From the NCBI GenBank assembly GCA_037039685.1, contig JAWNGF010000003.1:4500571-4564570 (forward strand): 64,000 nucleotides of DNA, given 5' to 3'. Numbering within the stretch: position 1 is the stretch's first letter; every line of letters starts with the position of its first letter. The translations under genes were made by a program, and so were the position numbers. Source of the DNA: Ceratobasidium sp. AG-K (Eukaryota; Basidiomycota; Agaricomycetes; Cantharellales; Ceratobasidiaceae). The notes beneath the pieces were generated by a model. It was not told where the DNA came from. It searched no databases and was given only the letters and a program-made list of their open reading frames with translations. This document shows positions 36,617-49,190 of the stretch, piece by piece.

Positions 36617-36991
36617 CTACTCTGTGACCTCTTGCACCGCATACACCCTCGCACTCGGACAGAACATCCTCCTCTTCAGCTCTCCCTGCACGTCAAGGAC
36701 CTCTTTCACCCTCTCAAACACCGCAGGCATGCTCATCCCTCCACACGACACCTCGTCCAAACTGCCGACCCAACAACACACATAAAGCTCCAAGTCCTCG
36801 TCGTCTTCTTCATCCTCGACTTCAACAAATATGACAGGTATCTGCAACACCCGCTGCAAAGCCAGCGCAAGGCGATAAATCGGGGGTAAAGGGTACGTGT
36901 ATCGCTCGAGTAGGTTGGTGGCAAGTTTGTACCCCGTGAGGATGGCAGGCGCCAACGCCGGCTGGGTGAGGTTCGTTGGGCGCTTATGCAT
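36617..36991 (-). CDS. Small hypothetical protein
   Basis: A 124-codon single-exon ORF starting at ATG 36991 on the minus strand. The product has an N-terminal basic part, a hydrophobic stretch (RLALALQRVLQIPVIFVEV), an acidic run (EDEEDDEDLEL) and a charged C-terminus. I do not recognise a family. It lies convergent to the NLR gene. Expression evidence would be needed, because length alone does not prove coding. Confidence 0.4.
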   Translation of the reverse strand: MHKRPTNLTQPALAPAILTGYKLATNLLERYTYPLPPIYRLALALQRVLQIPVIFVEVEDEEDDEDLELYVCCWVGSLDEVSCGGMSMPAVFERVKEVLDVQGELKRRMFCPSARVYAVQEVTE

Positions 36992-37945
36992 GATGTGACG
37001 ACAACTTTGCGCTCGTGACGACGTTGGATTATTACCGTCGCCTAGGATGGGTGGGGGGTGGGGAAGAAAACGATGGGGCTAGAGTAACAGTGGGTTATAT
37101 ACCTGCGCTCTCACATTTGTATAGCGGAGGCTAAATCCCGCGGCCGAATTCTCATGTTCTCAAGGCCGAGCCTTGATGGCCAGGGGATCGGAAATGGTTA
37201 GGATGGCGCTAGAGGTCAAGAAATAAGCTTGGGCGTGCCTTGCAAAAAGCGCCCGGTTCGAGACTCGGAATCGCGAACAAATACGGACCGACGGTGCACG
37301 TGAGAGTCCCGCCTGTGTTTGGACCCGGCGGCCGGCAGTTTGCTAATTGGGACATTTGATCAACCTGCCACAGTGTCAGACGGACAATGTTTCATTCGGC
37401 TCCGTTGAATTGAGCCAAGATCTTCATGTTGTGATCGAACTGGGGCAAGGTGTCTAGATTTTTCTCCACGGTTGTGTGGTGTATATGGTAATACATGGGT
37501 TTTGTAATCCCGTCTAAGCGAGCGTTGCCTTGGGGCTCGGGAACTTTCGAGGAGGAGCTGGCGCAGATCGGCGTACTTGAGGGATCCCATGCAGTTCTTT
37601 TGGGGTTGTGCTGATTCAGACCTGCGTGCGAGGATCAGTGAATGGTGATGGGGGCGAGACACCGTGGGCACTGCGTCTACCTTTTACGAGGGGGTCTATG
37701 CGCCTATAGAGTTGAAATGGCAGTGCGAACACCCCTATGGATATCCCCAGAGCGTATTTTTGTCGTTCCATGCCAGAGGCAGAGGATGACGTGAGCCGAA
37801 ACGGCGAGGCATCAGGGTCCTCAGGGACTGAGGGCATTAGGGGCCAGTGAAATGGGGATTCGCGTTTGACTTCTGTCGCTACGCCAGCGGCCACGGCGAG
37901 GGGCACGCAAAACGACTACTCTAGACTTTTTTTATTCTTACCACC
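36992..37945. other. Intergenic, probable promoter of the myosin-chitin synthase
   Basis: About 950 bp with short ORFs only. A CTTTTTTTATT pyrimidine tract lies within 25 bp of the ATG at 37946. Confidence 0.45.
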
Positions 37946-40900
37946 ATGAGCGGCGGCCTGACGCACCAGCAAAAGCTGGAGAGCGTAGACGACTTGTCTG
38001 CGCTGTATCCCTCGATCTCCGACGATATTATCGTGTCGTGTTTGCGCGAGCGGTTTCTGTCTGATACTATCTACACTGCGGTTGGGTCCCATGGCCTCGT
38101 CGCCCTCAACCCACACAAGTTTGTCAATTCGTGCTCGGACTCGGTGCTGATGCAGTATGCGTCCGAGTACCGCGAGACGGAGCGGGACGGGCCCCCGCGC
38201 GAGCCACACATCTTCCAGCTTGCGAACAATGCGTATTACCACATGCGACGCACCACCCAGGACCAGAGCCTTGTCTTTTTGTGAGTGTTCATTTTCTGGC
38301 ATTTTACCAAGGCTAACAGGCAATAGCGGCGAGACGGCGAGTGGAAAATCTGAAAACAGGCGGCTGGCGATCAAGTCTCTGCTCGAGCTGAGCGTGCCGA
38401 ATCCCGGCAAAAAGGGCTCGAAGCTGTCGCAGCAAATCCCCGCGGCCGAGTTTGTGCTCGAGTCGTTTGGCAATGCACGCACGCTTTTTAATCCAAATGC
38501 GTCGAGGTTTGGGAAATACACCGAGCTGCAGTTCAACGATCGGGGGCGCATCTGCGGTGTCAAGACCCTCGACTATTATCTCGAGCGCAATCGCGTCGCC
38601 GGAGCACCCAATGGCGAGCGGAACTTCCATATTTTCTACTATCTTACTGCGGGTGCGGGTCCCGAGGAGCGGCAGCATTTGGCTCTGACCGACAAGACGA
38701 CGTTCCGATACCTGGGCGCGGGCCAACGACCGATGGCGGGGATGCAGCCCAAGCCCGGAATGAGCGCCGGGGTGAATGAAGACTGGGCGCGATTCGAACA
38801 GTTCAAAATGGCAATGAAGCACGTCGGCATGTCCAAACGCCACATTGCCCAGTCGTGTCAACTCGTCGCGGCCATTTTGCATCTCGGCAACTTGGAGTTT
38901 ACCCGCGATCGGGCGCGCAACGAAGATGCCGCCGTCGTGCGCAACACGGATGTGCTCGAGCTTACTGCCGAATTTTTGGGCCTTCAGCCGAGTGCGCTCG
39001 AGGCTGTTCTCTCGTACCGCACCAAGCTCGTCAAAAAAGAGCTGTGCACGATTTTCCTCGATGAAGACGGCGCGGCCGACAATCGCGACGATCTCGCCAA
39101 GACCCTGTATTCCCTGCTCTTTGCATGGATCAACGAGACCATCAACCAGCGCCTGTGCAAGGAGGACTTTTCCACCTTCATCTCGCTATTCGATCTGCCG
39201 GGCACGCAAAACCTCCCTCCCTCGGCCTCGCGTTCCAACTCGCTCGACCAGTTTTGCATCAACTTTGCCAACGAGCGTCTGCACCGATGGATCCAGCAAA
39301 CCATTTTCGAGTCGCGCTCCGAAGAGTACACCGCCGAGGGCCTCGCCGCCAAGTGGTCCCCGTCGATCCCCTACTTTGACAATACCGAGTGCCTGCGCGT
39401 CATGAGCACCAAGCCAGGCGGTCTCATCCACATCATGGACGACCAAGCGCGACGCATGCCTCGCAAGACGAACCAGACCATGGTCGAGGCCTTTGGCAAG
39501 CGCTGGGGCAACCACTCGAGCTTCAAGGTCGGCGCCGCGGACCGTAGCGGTCTTCCCACGTTTACGGTCAACCACTTTAATGGCCCGGTCACCTACTCGT
39601 CGGACAACTTTTTGGAACGCAACTCGGACACGCTCAATCCCGATTTCGTCAACCTCTTGAGGGGGAGCACGAGCGAGGTCTTGGGTGGTGGCGAGGGTTC
39701 CGCCGACGGGAGCCGAAACCCCTTCGTCAAGGGCCTATTCAACGGACGTGCAATCGCCACTCAGGCGCACCCCCGCAACGAAGAAACGATCGTCGCGGCG
39801 CAGCAACCCCAAAAACCGATGCGCACCCCATCGACCCGGCGCAAAGGCGGCACCATCTCGCGCCCGAACCGCATGCCCACGCTCGGCGAAGAAGGCGACG
39901 CCCCGGCCGACGCCGCAGAAGAAACCACGGGAATCAAGTGCGTCGCGGGCGAGTTTAGAAGCGCGCTCGACACGCTGTTTGAGACGCTCGACGATACCCA
40001 GCAGTGGTTTGTGTTTTGCATCAACCCCAACGACGGGCAGCTTCCGAACCAGCTCGAGGGGCGGGGTGTCAAGGCGCAGGTGCGGAGCATGGGTTTGCCT
40101 GAAGTCGCGCGCAAGAGTGCGGTGGTGTGGGAGGCGAGCATGACGCCCGACGAGTTTTTGGATCGGTACAAGGAGACGGTCGTCAAGGCTGATGTAAGCG
40201 AGGGTGAGGGTGGGATGGACGAGGTGGATCGGATCGGGCGGGTGAGGACCATGTTGGCGCTCGGTGAGAGTGATATCGTGATGGGGAGGGACAAGGTCGG
40301 TGCTTTACTTTATGCTCGCTCTTGGTTGTTGACACGGGTGTAGGTATTCTTGAGTCATTCGGCGTTCCACAAGCTCGAGGATCCGCTTCGCGCGCAAGAT
40401 GTCGAGGAGCAAAAACGCAACAAGCTGCGGGAGATGGAGGCCGAGGCTGGCTTTGAGCCACGCGCCGCCGACCCGTACGCGCCGTACCCTTCGCCCGGAA
40501 TGGAGCCTTCGTCGCCGTACTATGGTGGTGGAGACGCGTATGGCCAGTCGAACCAGCATATTCCGCTCGTCAGCAACGCCCAGGGCGCACCGCTCATGGC
40601 TCCCCAGGCCTCGTACATGTACGACGACGACAAGTCTTTCCGTAGCGGCGATCACGACGGGACCGGCGACGATGCCATGTCCATGTCGGTTGGAAGTGAA
40701 TCATACGCGCCCAGCCGTCAACTCTTTACCGCCGCCGACCGCAAGCCAGTACCCGACAAGGAAGCTCTCCCCGGCGAAGTCCTCGAAAACGAAACGACGG
40801 AAGAAGTCAAGGTCACCGCCGCGCGCCGACGCTGGGTCGCCCTATGCTGGATGCTCACGTTTTGGATCCCCAACTTTTTACTCTCGTCTGTCGGCCGAAT

Positions 40901-43900
40901 CAAGCGCATGGACGTGCGACAAGCCTGGCGCGAAAAGTTTGCCATTAACCTCATCATTTGGTTCATTTGCGGCTGCGCCGTCTTTGTCATTGCCGTTTTG
41001 GGCATCTTGATTTGTCCGACCGAGCACGTGTTTAGCTCGAGCGAGTTGCAGAGCCATTCATTCGCCAACGATCCCGATAATGTTTACGTCTCGGTCCGTG
41101 GCGAAGTGTTTGATTTGACGTCGCTGGCGAATCAGCATGCGGTTACCGTCTCTGTTGTCCCGACCAAGCCGATTCTGGCGTATGGTGGCAAGGATGCGAG
41201 CAGTATTTTCCCCGTCCAGGTGAGTGGTCCGTTCTAGACGAGGTTCGGCGACTGATTGTGAGTAGGTCAGCGCATTGTGCAATGGTGTTACCGGAACCGT
41301 CAGCCCTTGGGTCACTCTCGATTCGTCCAACCAGACTGCCAATGTCGACGCTCAATACCACGATTTCCGCGCGTTTACCAATGATCCCCGTGCAGACTGG
41401 TACTATGAGAGCATGGTTCGGATGCGGTACATGTATCGCAAGGGGTTCTTGGGCTTCCAACCCAAGGAGATCCAGAACATGGCGAAAAACAGGCGCGCGG
41501 TCGGTATTATCGATGGCATGGTGTACGAAACGACCAACTTCCAGCCCGGCAAACGAGCACCCGATGGACAACAGGCACCAGCAGACATTGATTTGCAGTT
41601 CATGTCCCAGGAAATTCTCACCCTGTTCAACCAAAACTCGGGCCAGGATCTCTCCAAGTTGATCAACCAGCTCGGACTCGATCCCGACGTACTCGCTCGC
41701 CAGCGCACATGTCTCCGTAACCTGTTCCTCATTGGCAAAGTCGACCACCGTAATTCGCCCCAGTGCTTGTTCGCCACCAACATTTTGCTCGCGCTCTCGA
41801 TTGTCATGGTCGCCATTATCGGTTTCAAGTTTATCGCCGCGCTCCATTTCGGTTCCCCCCGCGCCCCCGAAGACCACGACCGGTTCGTGATTTGCCAGGT
41901 GCCGTGTTATACCGAAGGCGAAGAGTCGCTCCGTCGTACGATCGATTCGTTGGCCAAGTTGCGGTACGACGACAAGCGCAAGCTGTTGTTTGTCATTTGC
42001 GACGGCATGATTGTCGGTTCCGGAAACGATCGTCCTACGCCCCGTATCGCGCTCGACATTCTCGGTGCTGATCCCAACGTTGACCCCGAGCCCCTGTCGT
42101 TTTTGAGTTTGGGAGAGGGCGCCAAGCAGCATAATATGGGCAAGGTCTGGTCTGGTCTGTACGAGTGCGCAGGACACGTCGTGCCGTATATCGTCGTGGC
42201 CAAGGTCGGCAAGCCTACCGAGCGTAGCAGGCCTGGTAACCGTGGCAAGCGTGATTCGCAGATGGTGTTGATGCATTTCTTGAACAAGGTGAGTCGAGTC
42301 GGGCGATGACGAGCGTCTGCTAACTGGGTCTAGGTCCACTTTAATGCCCCGATGAGCCCTATGGAGTTGGAGCTATACCACCAGATCAAGAACGTTATCG
42401 GTGTCAATCCTACTTTCTACGAGTACGTGCTCATGGTGGATGCCGATACGACCGTCGAAGCCTTGTCTCTTAACCGCCTCGTTTCTGCGTGAGTACTACA
42501 TACTGAAATTGTGAACAAGCCCTCACCCCCAGTAGTATGATTCACGACAAGAAGCTCCTCGGTGTTTGCGGAGAGACGTCGATTGCCAATGCCAAGCAGT
42601 CGATTATCACCATGATGCAGGTCTACGAGTACTTTATTTCCCATCACTTGGCCAAGGCATTCGAAAGTTTGTTTGGTTCGGTTACTTGTTTGCCCGGTTG
42701 TTTCACCATGTGCGTACATCGTATTGGGCGCCATTTCTGTGCTAACATTATTGTCCAGGTACCGCCTGCGCTCGCCGGATACCCACAAACCGCTTTTCAT
42801 TGCTCAGCAAATCATTGACGACTACTCGGAGAACCGCGTCGACACGTTGCACATGAAGAATCTGCTCCATCTCGGTGAAGATCGTTACCTGACCACGCTC
42901 CTACTCAAGCACTTTTCCAACTACAAGACCCAGTTTGTCCGCGATGCGCATGCGTACACTGTCGCACCCGACGAGTGGTCCGTCTTGCTCTCCCAGCGTC
43001 GTCGTTGGATCAACTCGACTATCCACAATTTGGCTGAGCTCGTGTTCTTGGATCGTCTTTGCGGTTTCTGCTGTTTCTCGATGAGGTTCATTGTGTTCAT
43101 CGACCTGTTCTCGACCATTACCCAGCCCGTGACTGTTGCCTATGTAAGTCTCCTGCAGTTATTACCTGACTTGGCGCTAATGTTTTGTAGATTGTCTACC
43201 TCGTCTACTTGGTCGCTGGTGAAGGCAAGGCTGTGCCGGTCCTCTCGCTCATCATGCTTGCGTGCATTTACGGTCTCCAGGCGCTCGTCTTTATCTTCCG
43301 ACGCAAGTGGGACATGATCGGCTGGATGTTGTTCTATATCCTCGCTATCCCTGCTTTCTCGTTCCTGCTGCCGCTTTACTCGTTCTGGAAGATGGACGAT
43401 TTCTCGTGGGGTTCCACGCGTTTGGTCGTCGGTGAAGGCAACAAGAAGATGATTGTTCATGTGAGTAGCTTGTTGCAGGTCATTTGAGTCGTTGTCTGAC
43501 TGCTATTTTAGGACGAGGGTAAATTCGATCCGCGATCAATTCCTCTCAAGACTTGGACAGATTACGTGCGTCGTTGTGCAACAGTCCCGTGCGCTATACT
43601 AACATGACTTGCAGGAAAACGAACTTTGGGACAAGGAATCAAACCACTCGATTGGATCTTGGGTACCACCTGCCAAGAGGGACTGGGATGCTCAGTCGCA
43701 GTCTGCATACGGACGCGAAACAATGTACGAAGCACCAATGTCTCGGGCCTACTCTCCGGCGCCTTCCCAGGGCGGGATGTACATGCCTGCGGCTTACAAC
43801 AATTCGGGATCTGGTGGACGCGGCACTCCAGTGGGCGGTCGACAGTATGCGCAGACGACTATGTCTCGACCAGCGACCAACTATCTCGATATGCCCGCAC

Positions 43901-44133
43901 ACATGTTCAGCGGCGACGGCCCGACCGATCTCGACCTTGAGAGGGCCGTGCAGGACCTTCTGCGCGACGCGGACATGAGCCAAGTCACCAAGCGCACGAT
44001 CCGAACGCAACTCGAGAACATGTTTGGCGTCAGCCTGACTGCACGAAAGGACTTTATCAACTCGGTGATCGAGCGCGAGGTATCCCTCAAGCTGTCGCGA
44101 GATGCAGGTACCGACTCTCCACCACGACTCTAG
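37946..44133 (+). CDS. Chitin synthase with N-terminal myosin motor domain
   Basis: Ten exons (37946-38280, 38327-40295, 40344-41219, 41266-42288, 42334-42488, 42533-42709, 42759-43143, 43191-43460, 43512-43565, 43615-44133) give 1920 aa. Residues about 1-770 are a myosin head: P-loop GETASGKS, switch [14 protein letters not shown], switch II-like LFDLPGTQN. Next come membrane spans ([20 protein letters not shown]), a cytochrome-b5-like segment ([17 protein letters not shown]) and the chitin synthase catalytic region with [19 protein letters not shown] and QRRRWINST. More membrane spans and a C-terminal DEK_C-like domain ([20 protein letters not shown]) follow. It corresponds to the class of myosin-chitin synthases such as Ustilago Mcs1: it makes chitin from UDP-GlcNAc at the plasma membrane, delivered along actin to growing tips. 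Confidence 0.95.
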
Positions 44134-44475
44134 AGTGGTTGTCATGAACGTTTCCCCTGGACTTTCAAGCAAATGATTGAACTTTGCTTTGTTTCCTCTC
44201 TTGTGCATCCCTCGAGCAATCAGGGCGGTCTCCAGTCGTTTTCATTCCTCATAGTACTCTCTCCCACCGTCTAGTCTAAACAATCGCTTGTTTTTCTCTC
44301 ACCTCACGCACTTGCATACATGTGTAATTGTCTTCCTCACGTCGCTCTTTGCCCTTGCCTATAGGACGCTGCTCGGCTGGCTCGTATATCTGGACTATCT
44401 GGTTTTTCATAGACTTTTCGTGATTAATATAAACAGGTTTCTATATTCTATATCATATAGGCGGGTGGTCGTGTT
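44134..44475. other. 3' flanks of convergent genes
   Basis: 342 bp between the stop codons of the chitin synthase (+) and the phosphatase (-). It contains T-rich tracts and presumably the terminators of both. Confidence 0.5.
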
Positions 44476-45639
44476 CTAGTTTGCATTGGCTAGTACTGCA
44501 AAGTCGCCGAGGGAGTTGACAACATAGTCGGGAACGACAGGAGATGCGTTGGGGCCAGATATGTCTGATAGGTGAGTAACGCCTGCGTAATCAAGTGTCA
44601 GCGAGTCAACTTTTATCCTCCATTCCGGCTTACCCGACAAGACCAACAGAGTGTCAAGGCCGCCGTTCTTGCCAAATTGGATGTCAGTGTCCAACCGGTC
44701 TCCGATCATAAGCGTCCGTTTGGGGTCATAATTATGCCTGCGTCACCAAAAACTGGTCAGATCCAATTCGCATCGAAGGAATAAGAGTCTCACTTGGCTT
44801 TCACGCAATCCAACATGGTTGCGTGCGGCTTCCCTGTGGACACTGGGTCTCGTTTGAGCGAGTAACGGAGGGGAGCGCTGATGGACCCCGCTCCAGGCAG
44901 GAGTCCACCATTGGTGGGATATGTGCTGTCTTCATTGGTAGCGATAAATAGGCATCCCTCATTGCGTGTCAGGTATTGGAACGCTTTGGATAGCTTGGTG
45001 TAGTTGATCGAGGTGTCGAGGCCGCATACGACCGCTCCGACAGCAGGATCAGGTACAAATGGCAAATTAAAAGACTCCAGAGTATTATCAGCCGGGTCCT
45101 GTGGAGATGGTCAAACACACCCGAAGGGCTTCCTCGATCAAATCTTACTGTTCCTCCGAGGTATGAAATCCCTTCCTCTGCCAGTTCCTCCTCCAAGCCT
45201 TTCATGCCGATCACATAAACTTTCTTGTCTTTTGGGAACTTGATGACCGTGGACAGATATACTGCAGCCGCATATGCTGATCCGAAAATCTCATCCTTTA
45301 CGTGGACTAGTTATGAATGAATGCGAAGTGGATTATCCACTGAACTCACCACTTCAGCCTGGACACCGAGCTTGTCAAACTTTCCTTTATAATTCCTCCT
45401 TGACTTGGTCGCATTATTGGTCACAAAAATAACGTGCTTCTCTAGGACAGACATTAGTATATCGAATCGCAGCGAACCATGCCACACTCACTTTGCTGTC
45501 TCAAGTAGGCAAGAACTTCAATTGTTCCCGGAATTAGGTGATCGCCGTGCCAAAGCACTCCGTCACAATCAAACATAAAAGTATCGTAAGAATCGACAAC
45601 TGCCTGCAGTTGAGTGGGTGTGGTAGGGTTGGTCGCCAT
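44476..45639 (-). CDS. PHO13: 4-nitrophenylphosphatase / HAD-family phosphatase
   Basis: Five exons on the minus strand (45639-45492, 45441-45350, 45295-45149, 45098-44794, 44737-44476) give 317 aa. HAD motif I is DTFMFDCDGVLW, with the nucleophile Asp and acid/base Asp both present. Motif II is FVTNNATKS, and motif IV MIGDRLDTDIQFG carries the Mg-binding Asp pair. The cap domain includes GAVVCGLDTSINYTKL. Length and motifs match yeast Pho13 and the mammalian phosphoglycolate phosphatase PGP, which remove phosphate from 2-phosphoglycolate and related by-products of glycolysis in the cytosol. Confidence 0.93.
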
Positions 45640-46102
45640 TTCTATGGTCTATGATTTGAACGCAGTCTATAAAGGGATATTCGCAGAAATAATCTGGTCT
45701 TTCACAAAGGCTTGGATTAAAGCTTGAAGTGGTTGGGTCGTGAGAAGAATCTCTGGTGCGACTTGTAACTGTTAACAAATTCCCTGTGCAACCAAGCCAA
45801 TCCAAACATTAGTCCGTTAGCGCTAATGAAATTTCGTAATCATTCGGACCAATGCGTCTTATTCCTGAAATCTTGTGAAGTCTGAGCCCAACGACCGTCA
45901 TTTGTCTCGTGAGGCTCTTGAAACCATGCGTTTTGTTCCATGGCTAGGACTGGACCAAGCCCAAGAAGCCAATACTATGGTGCTTCGCTAAAACGCGGTA
46001 CCTTATAGTAAGCACAGCCATGCCGCCTGGGATGCTATATAACCAAGCAAATCCCGCATGTACGATACCAAAATCCTGTAGCACTACACCACTCGAGACG
46101 AC

Positions 46103-46552
46103 ATGGAGAGTCAAAACTTGAACTTGGCCGGGATGATTGGAGATTGTCTGCGTGAGTTGTAAAATATTATTCTCACAATAACCTTGTCGACCTTGGTGCG
46201 GGTCCGACTAATGTACTTTCTATTATAGTGAATGCATACAAAAAGTAAGCATGATGATTCGAAAGCCATAGTTCGCCCTCTCAGTTATTATTTCCTACTT
46301 ATAGATCATGTCAGAAGGGCAAGTGCGCGACCTATATGCTTGTTGGCCGTTATTCACCTTGGATCTTGCTGCTTAGATTCATTCATGAAACCTCAAGAAC
46401 CAGATCACGTCCTTGCTCAGAACCAAAAGGCAGCAGTCAGAGTAACGCCTTCCGGTGTGACTTCGTCGCAGCCCACTACCACCGCTCCAATGAGCGCTGA
46501 TCCTCCTCCATACGTCAGTGAGGGCGGACACGTCGGAAAGGGAAAAGGATAG
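46103..46552 (+). CDS. Possible small spliced gene, Pro/Thr-rich C-terminus
   Basis: ATG 46103 opens MESQNLNLAGMIGDCL, followed by a GTGAGT donor and an ATTATAG acceptor continuing NAYKK before a GTAAGC donor. The downstream reading VLAQNQKAAVRVTPSGV, ending PPPYVSEGGHVGKGKG and a TAG at 46550, looks like a genuine hydrophilic tail. The middle junctions could not be fixed, so the model is weak. No family is recognised. It lies between convergent and divergent neighbours with space for its own promoter. Confidence 0.3.
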
Positions 46553-46610
46553 CAAGCCGAATTTTCACGAACAGTGCATTGATTTTTACGGCTGTCATTG
46601 CTATATCGTG

Positions 46611-48169
46611 TCATTTACAACGCGGAATAGGTTTCAAGTTCAGGCTCCTTTCCGCTCCATGCCGGTATCCATTTAAAGACCGCTGCAGTGATACATGAGA
46701 AACGGACTGCAAACAAAACCCGTGAAGTGCGTACTCGTTTGGTACCCAATAGTTTGTCCACCTCGTATCGTATGGCGCTTCAGGGTTCATAAACCGTAGG
46801 TCGGTGGCCTAGGAAATTTCAGCAAACACCCTCGGAGAAGCGCGGCTTAGAATTCATACTAGACGAATGATATGATTGGGCGACTCGTTGACACAGGATG
46901 CGTGGATCTACAGGCTCGCATCATCCTATATGCGCTTAAATCTTGCCTTTCATTCGTGCCCACCATAAATGGGTGGTGGAATACAACGTCCCCGGCCTCG
47001 TAATCAGCAATCAGCCATTTGTGATTGCCATGTGCCCTGCTGAATTCTTGCGAGTCCCGGCTCAGTGCGCCGCCCTGCATCATGTTGGCATTAAATGCGC
47101 TCAGGCGCTCTTCTTGGGTGAATTTCTCAGCACGTTTACTAAAGTCATCTTCAATTGATTGAGCGAGTGGGACAGAGCTCTCGAGGTAGGTTAGACCGCC
47201 GCCTTCCACTGGAATGTCACCAAAAGGGAGCCATCCGGTAAGGAAGCTTGGTGGACCGTGGCGGAGGAATATATGGTCGTAATGAACTGCCTATTAATAA
47301 AGTGGATTTCTGTACAAGGTGGGCCTAGTCACGCTACGAACAGTCTAAGTGGGGGGTATTAGTTAAACAAAGAAAAAGCAGACCGGAGACCGAGCTTACT
47401 GTTTCGGCCCCAGGTACATTAGCCCGAAGCATTTGCCGTTTCAAGAGTTTCGCGCTTGGCCAATTCGTAAACTCTTTCACAAATTTAATCAGTGCTAAAT
47501 GTAACCGGGAGTCCAATACAGATTCGATGCAATAGAGGGGCAGGCCACCTGCCTGGATGTTCAGATATCTCAGCTAGCCATTCCGTTTAATGGGCTTCGA
47601 TCGAGCGTTGAATGAACTGAAACAAGGATTAGTCAACGCGATTTGCCCAAATCTATTTCCTCATATCTCTTTGGCTAATTCATCACCATGCCCGTGACAA
47701 GAGCGCCCATTCCCAGGCGGTAAAAACATTTCTGGATCCTTTCCGCGATATTTACCTTCCACTGGGTCATATCCTTCTTTCAGCATCCCGGTCGGCTCCA
47801 TAAATTCAAAGTATTGGCGTCGGAATTTTAGGATGTCGGGACGAGGCACAAGCCCCTTGACCCAGAGATACCCCTGATTCATGAACCTCTCACGCATTTC
47901 ATCCATGCTTGTCGAGTTGGCATACACAGGTTGCAGCCATCTCAAGTTCTCTGGGGTCATTGGGCCTAATGACGGTATATCAGTAAGTTAATAACCGGTA
48001 CAAGGGATGTCTCACCAGCATTCGAATGCAGCTTTATGTCATCGATACTACGATGCATAGGCCTGTACTTGAGCTGTGTAACCTCCGAGACGACGGTGGG
48101 TACTACACTGGAGGAAGGGGCACGGAATACATTGATAGCAAGGGCTGAATCAATAACGACGGGTGACAT
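46611..48169 (-). CDS. Phytanoyl-CoA dioxygenase (PhyH) family protein
   Basis: Minus strand, starting at ATG 48169. Supported exons include 48169-48016, 47965 downward, a middle exon (reading VKEFTNWPSAKLLKRQMLR), one ending at 46964, 46907-46860 and 46808-46611. The Fe(II) ligands are visible once spliced: HYD in VHYDHIFLRHG, and the distal His in IHASCVNESPNHIIRL, which is recovered only by joining GDVVFHHPFM to the exon at 46907. The Arg that binds 2-oxoglutarate follows in IIRLATDLRFMNP. This order matches PhyH non-heme iron oxygenases. The substrate is unknown. A donor-like GTACC in the last exon leaves the exact C-terminus open. Confidence 0.82.
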
Positions 48170-49190
48170 AACAGTCTAGTAGGTCAGATAAATGCGAGTT
48201 TGTTGTTTCACCGACCCAACTTAGTAGGTTCAAATACTCTCCGGTCGCAAGTTAATGTAATTCAGTTCGGATGGGTGATCCGGATCGCGGTGGAGTGATC
48301 GGTTTATTTTCCTCAATTGTGGCCCACCGGGAAGTTCGAAGGACAACCAGGGCATTTCTCTGCAACCGCATGATCTCGAATCCCCAATGTCCGCGCCAAA
48401 ATTCACTCATCGGCATGGGCTTGAAAGTAAAGCAAGTGGAGGCTTAGCCGATACTATCATTGCTCCCAAGCGCCTGGCAGCGCCGAAATCCGCCAGACTC
48501 TCTTATCTGGCGGCGGCAAACCACAGTCGTGAGAGATCTGCGAAATGATAGACACTGTATACTTTGAAGGACAAGGAAGGCCTAGCGAATGAGGGAGGTT
48601 AATATGAAGATACGGTGTGGCGAACGACAATCGTCGTGTTTCCTAGGGCGAAGCGTTTTAAGACTAGGATAAATTAACTCCATACTAGAGGTATACATAT
48701 GCACCTAGGGGGGTATTTATCGCTAGGTAGGTGTCTGTAGACGTGGGTAGGAGCACGGCCGGCGGGAGTAGGTCTGAAAATTATTGAGCTCGTTTGCGCT
48801 TTATGCGATAGAACAACTGCGAGAAATGTGCCAATGACATTCAAGCCTCTGAAATAGACTAATTCGGAACTTCTAAGATTATTGCGACAGAAAAACAAGC
48901 ACTCAGACAATCGTGAATCTGGGCAGATGCCTGCAAGCTGATGAGGGCCACAGAGTGATTGTGGGTTTGCTGAGACAAAGTATGCTCAGTTTTCTAGTGA
49001 ATTCAGGTGGATTTATGAGTCTCCAAAAAGTTATCGGCCTTAACTCCGTTGTTCTGGTGACGCCAGTATCTGCGCTTTCCAGGTGTGAAGGGTGGTTTGT
49101 TGAGCAATTTATCACGTGAGTGATACCACACAAACGTAAACACCAAAGTCTGCCACACGAAAGTTCCTGGTAATTTATCTCGACCACACC
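48170..49190. other. Divergent intergenic region
   Basis: About 1 kb between the divergent PhyH and SURF6 genes, so it holds both promoters. No ORF with coding character was seen. Confidence 0.5.

Noticed and set aside
37195..37275. tRNA-like A-box and B-box sequences (TGGCGCTAGAGG and GGTTCGAGACTCGG)
   Set aside because: The flanks do not form an acceptor stem and the T-arm stem has a mismatch and a wobble, so no cloverleaf closes.
41143..42339. 398-codon minus-strand ORF within the chitin synthase
   Set aside because: Antisense to clearly conserved chitin synthase exons, with no domain of its own.
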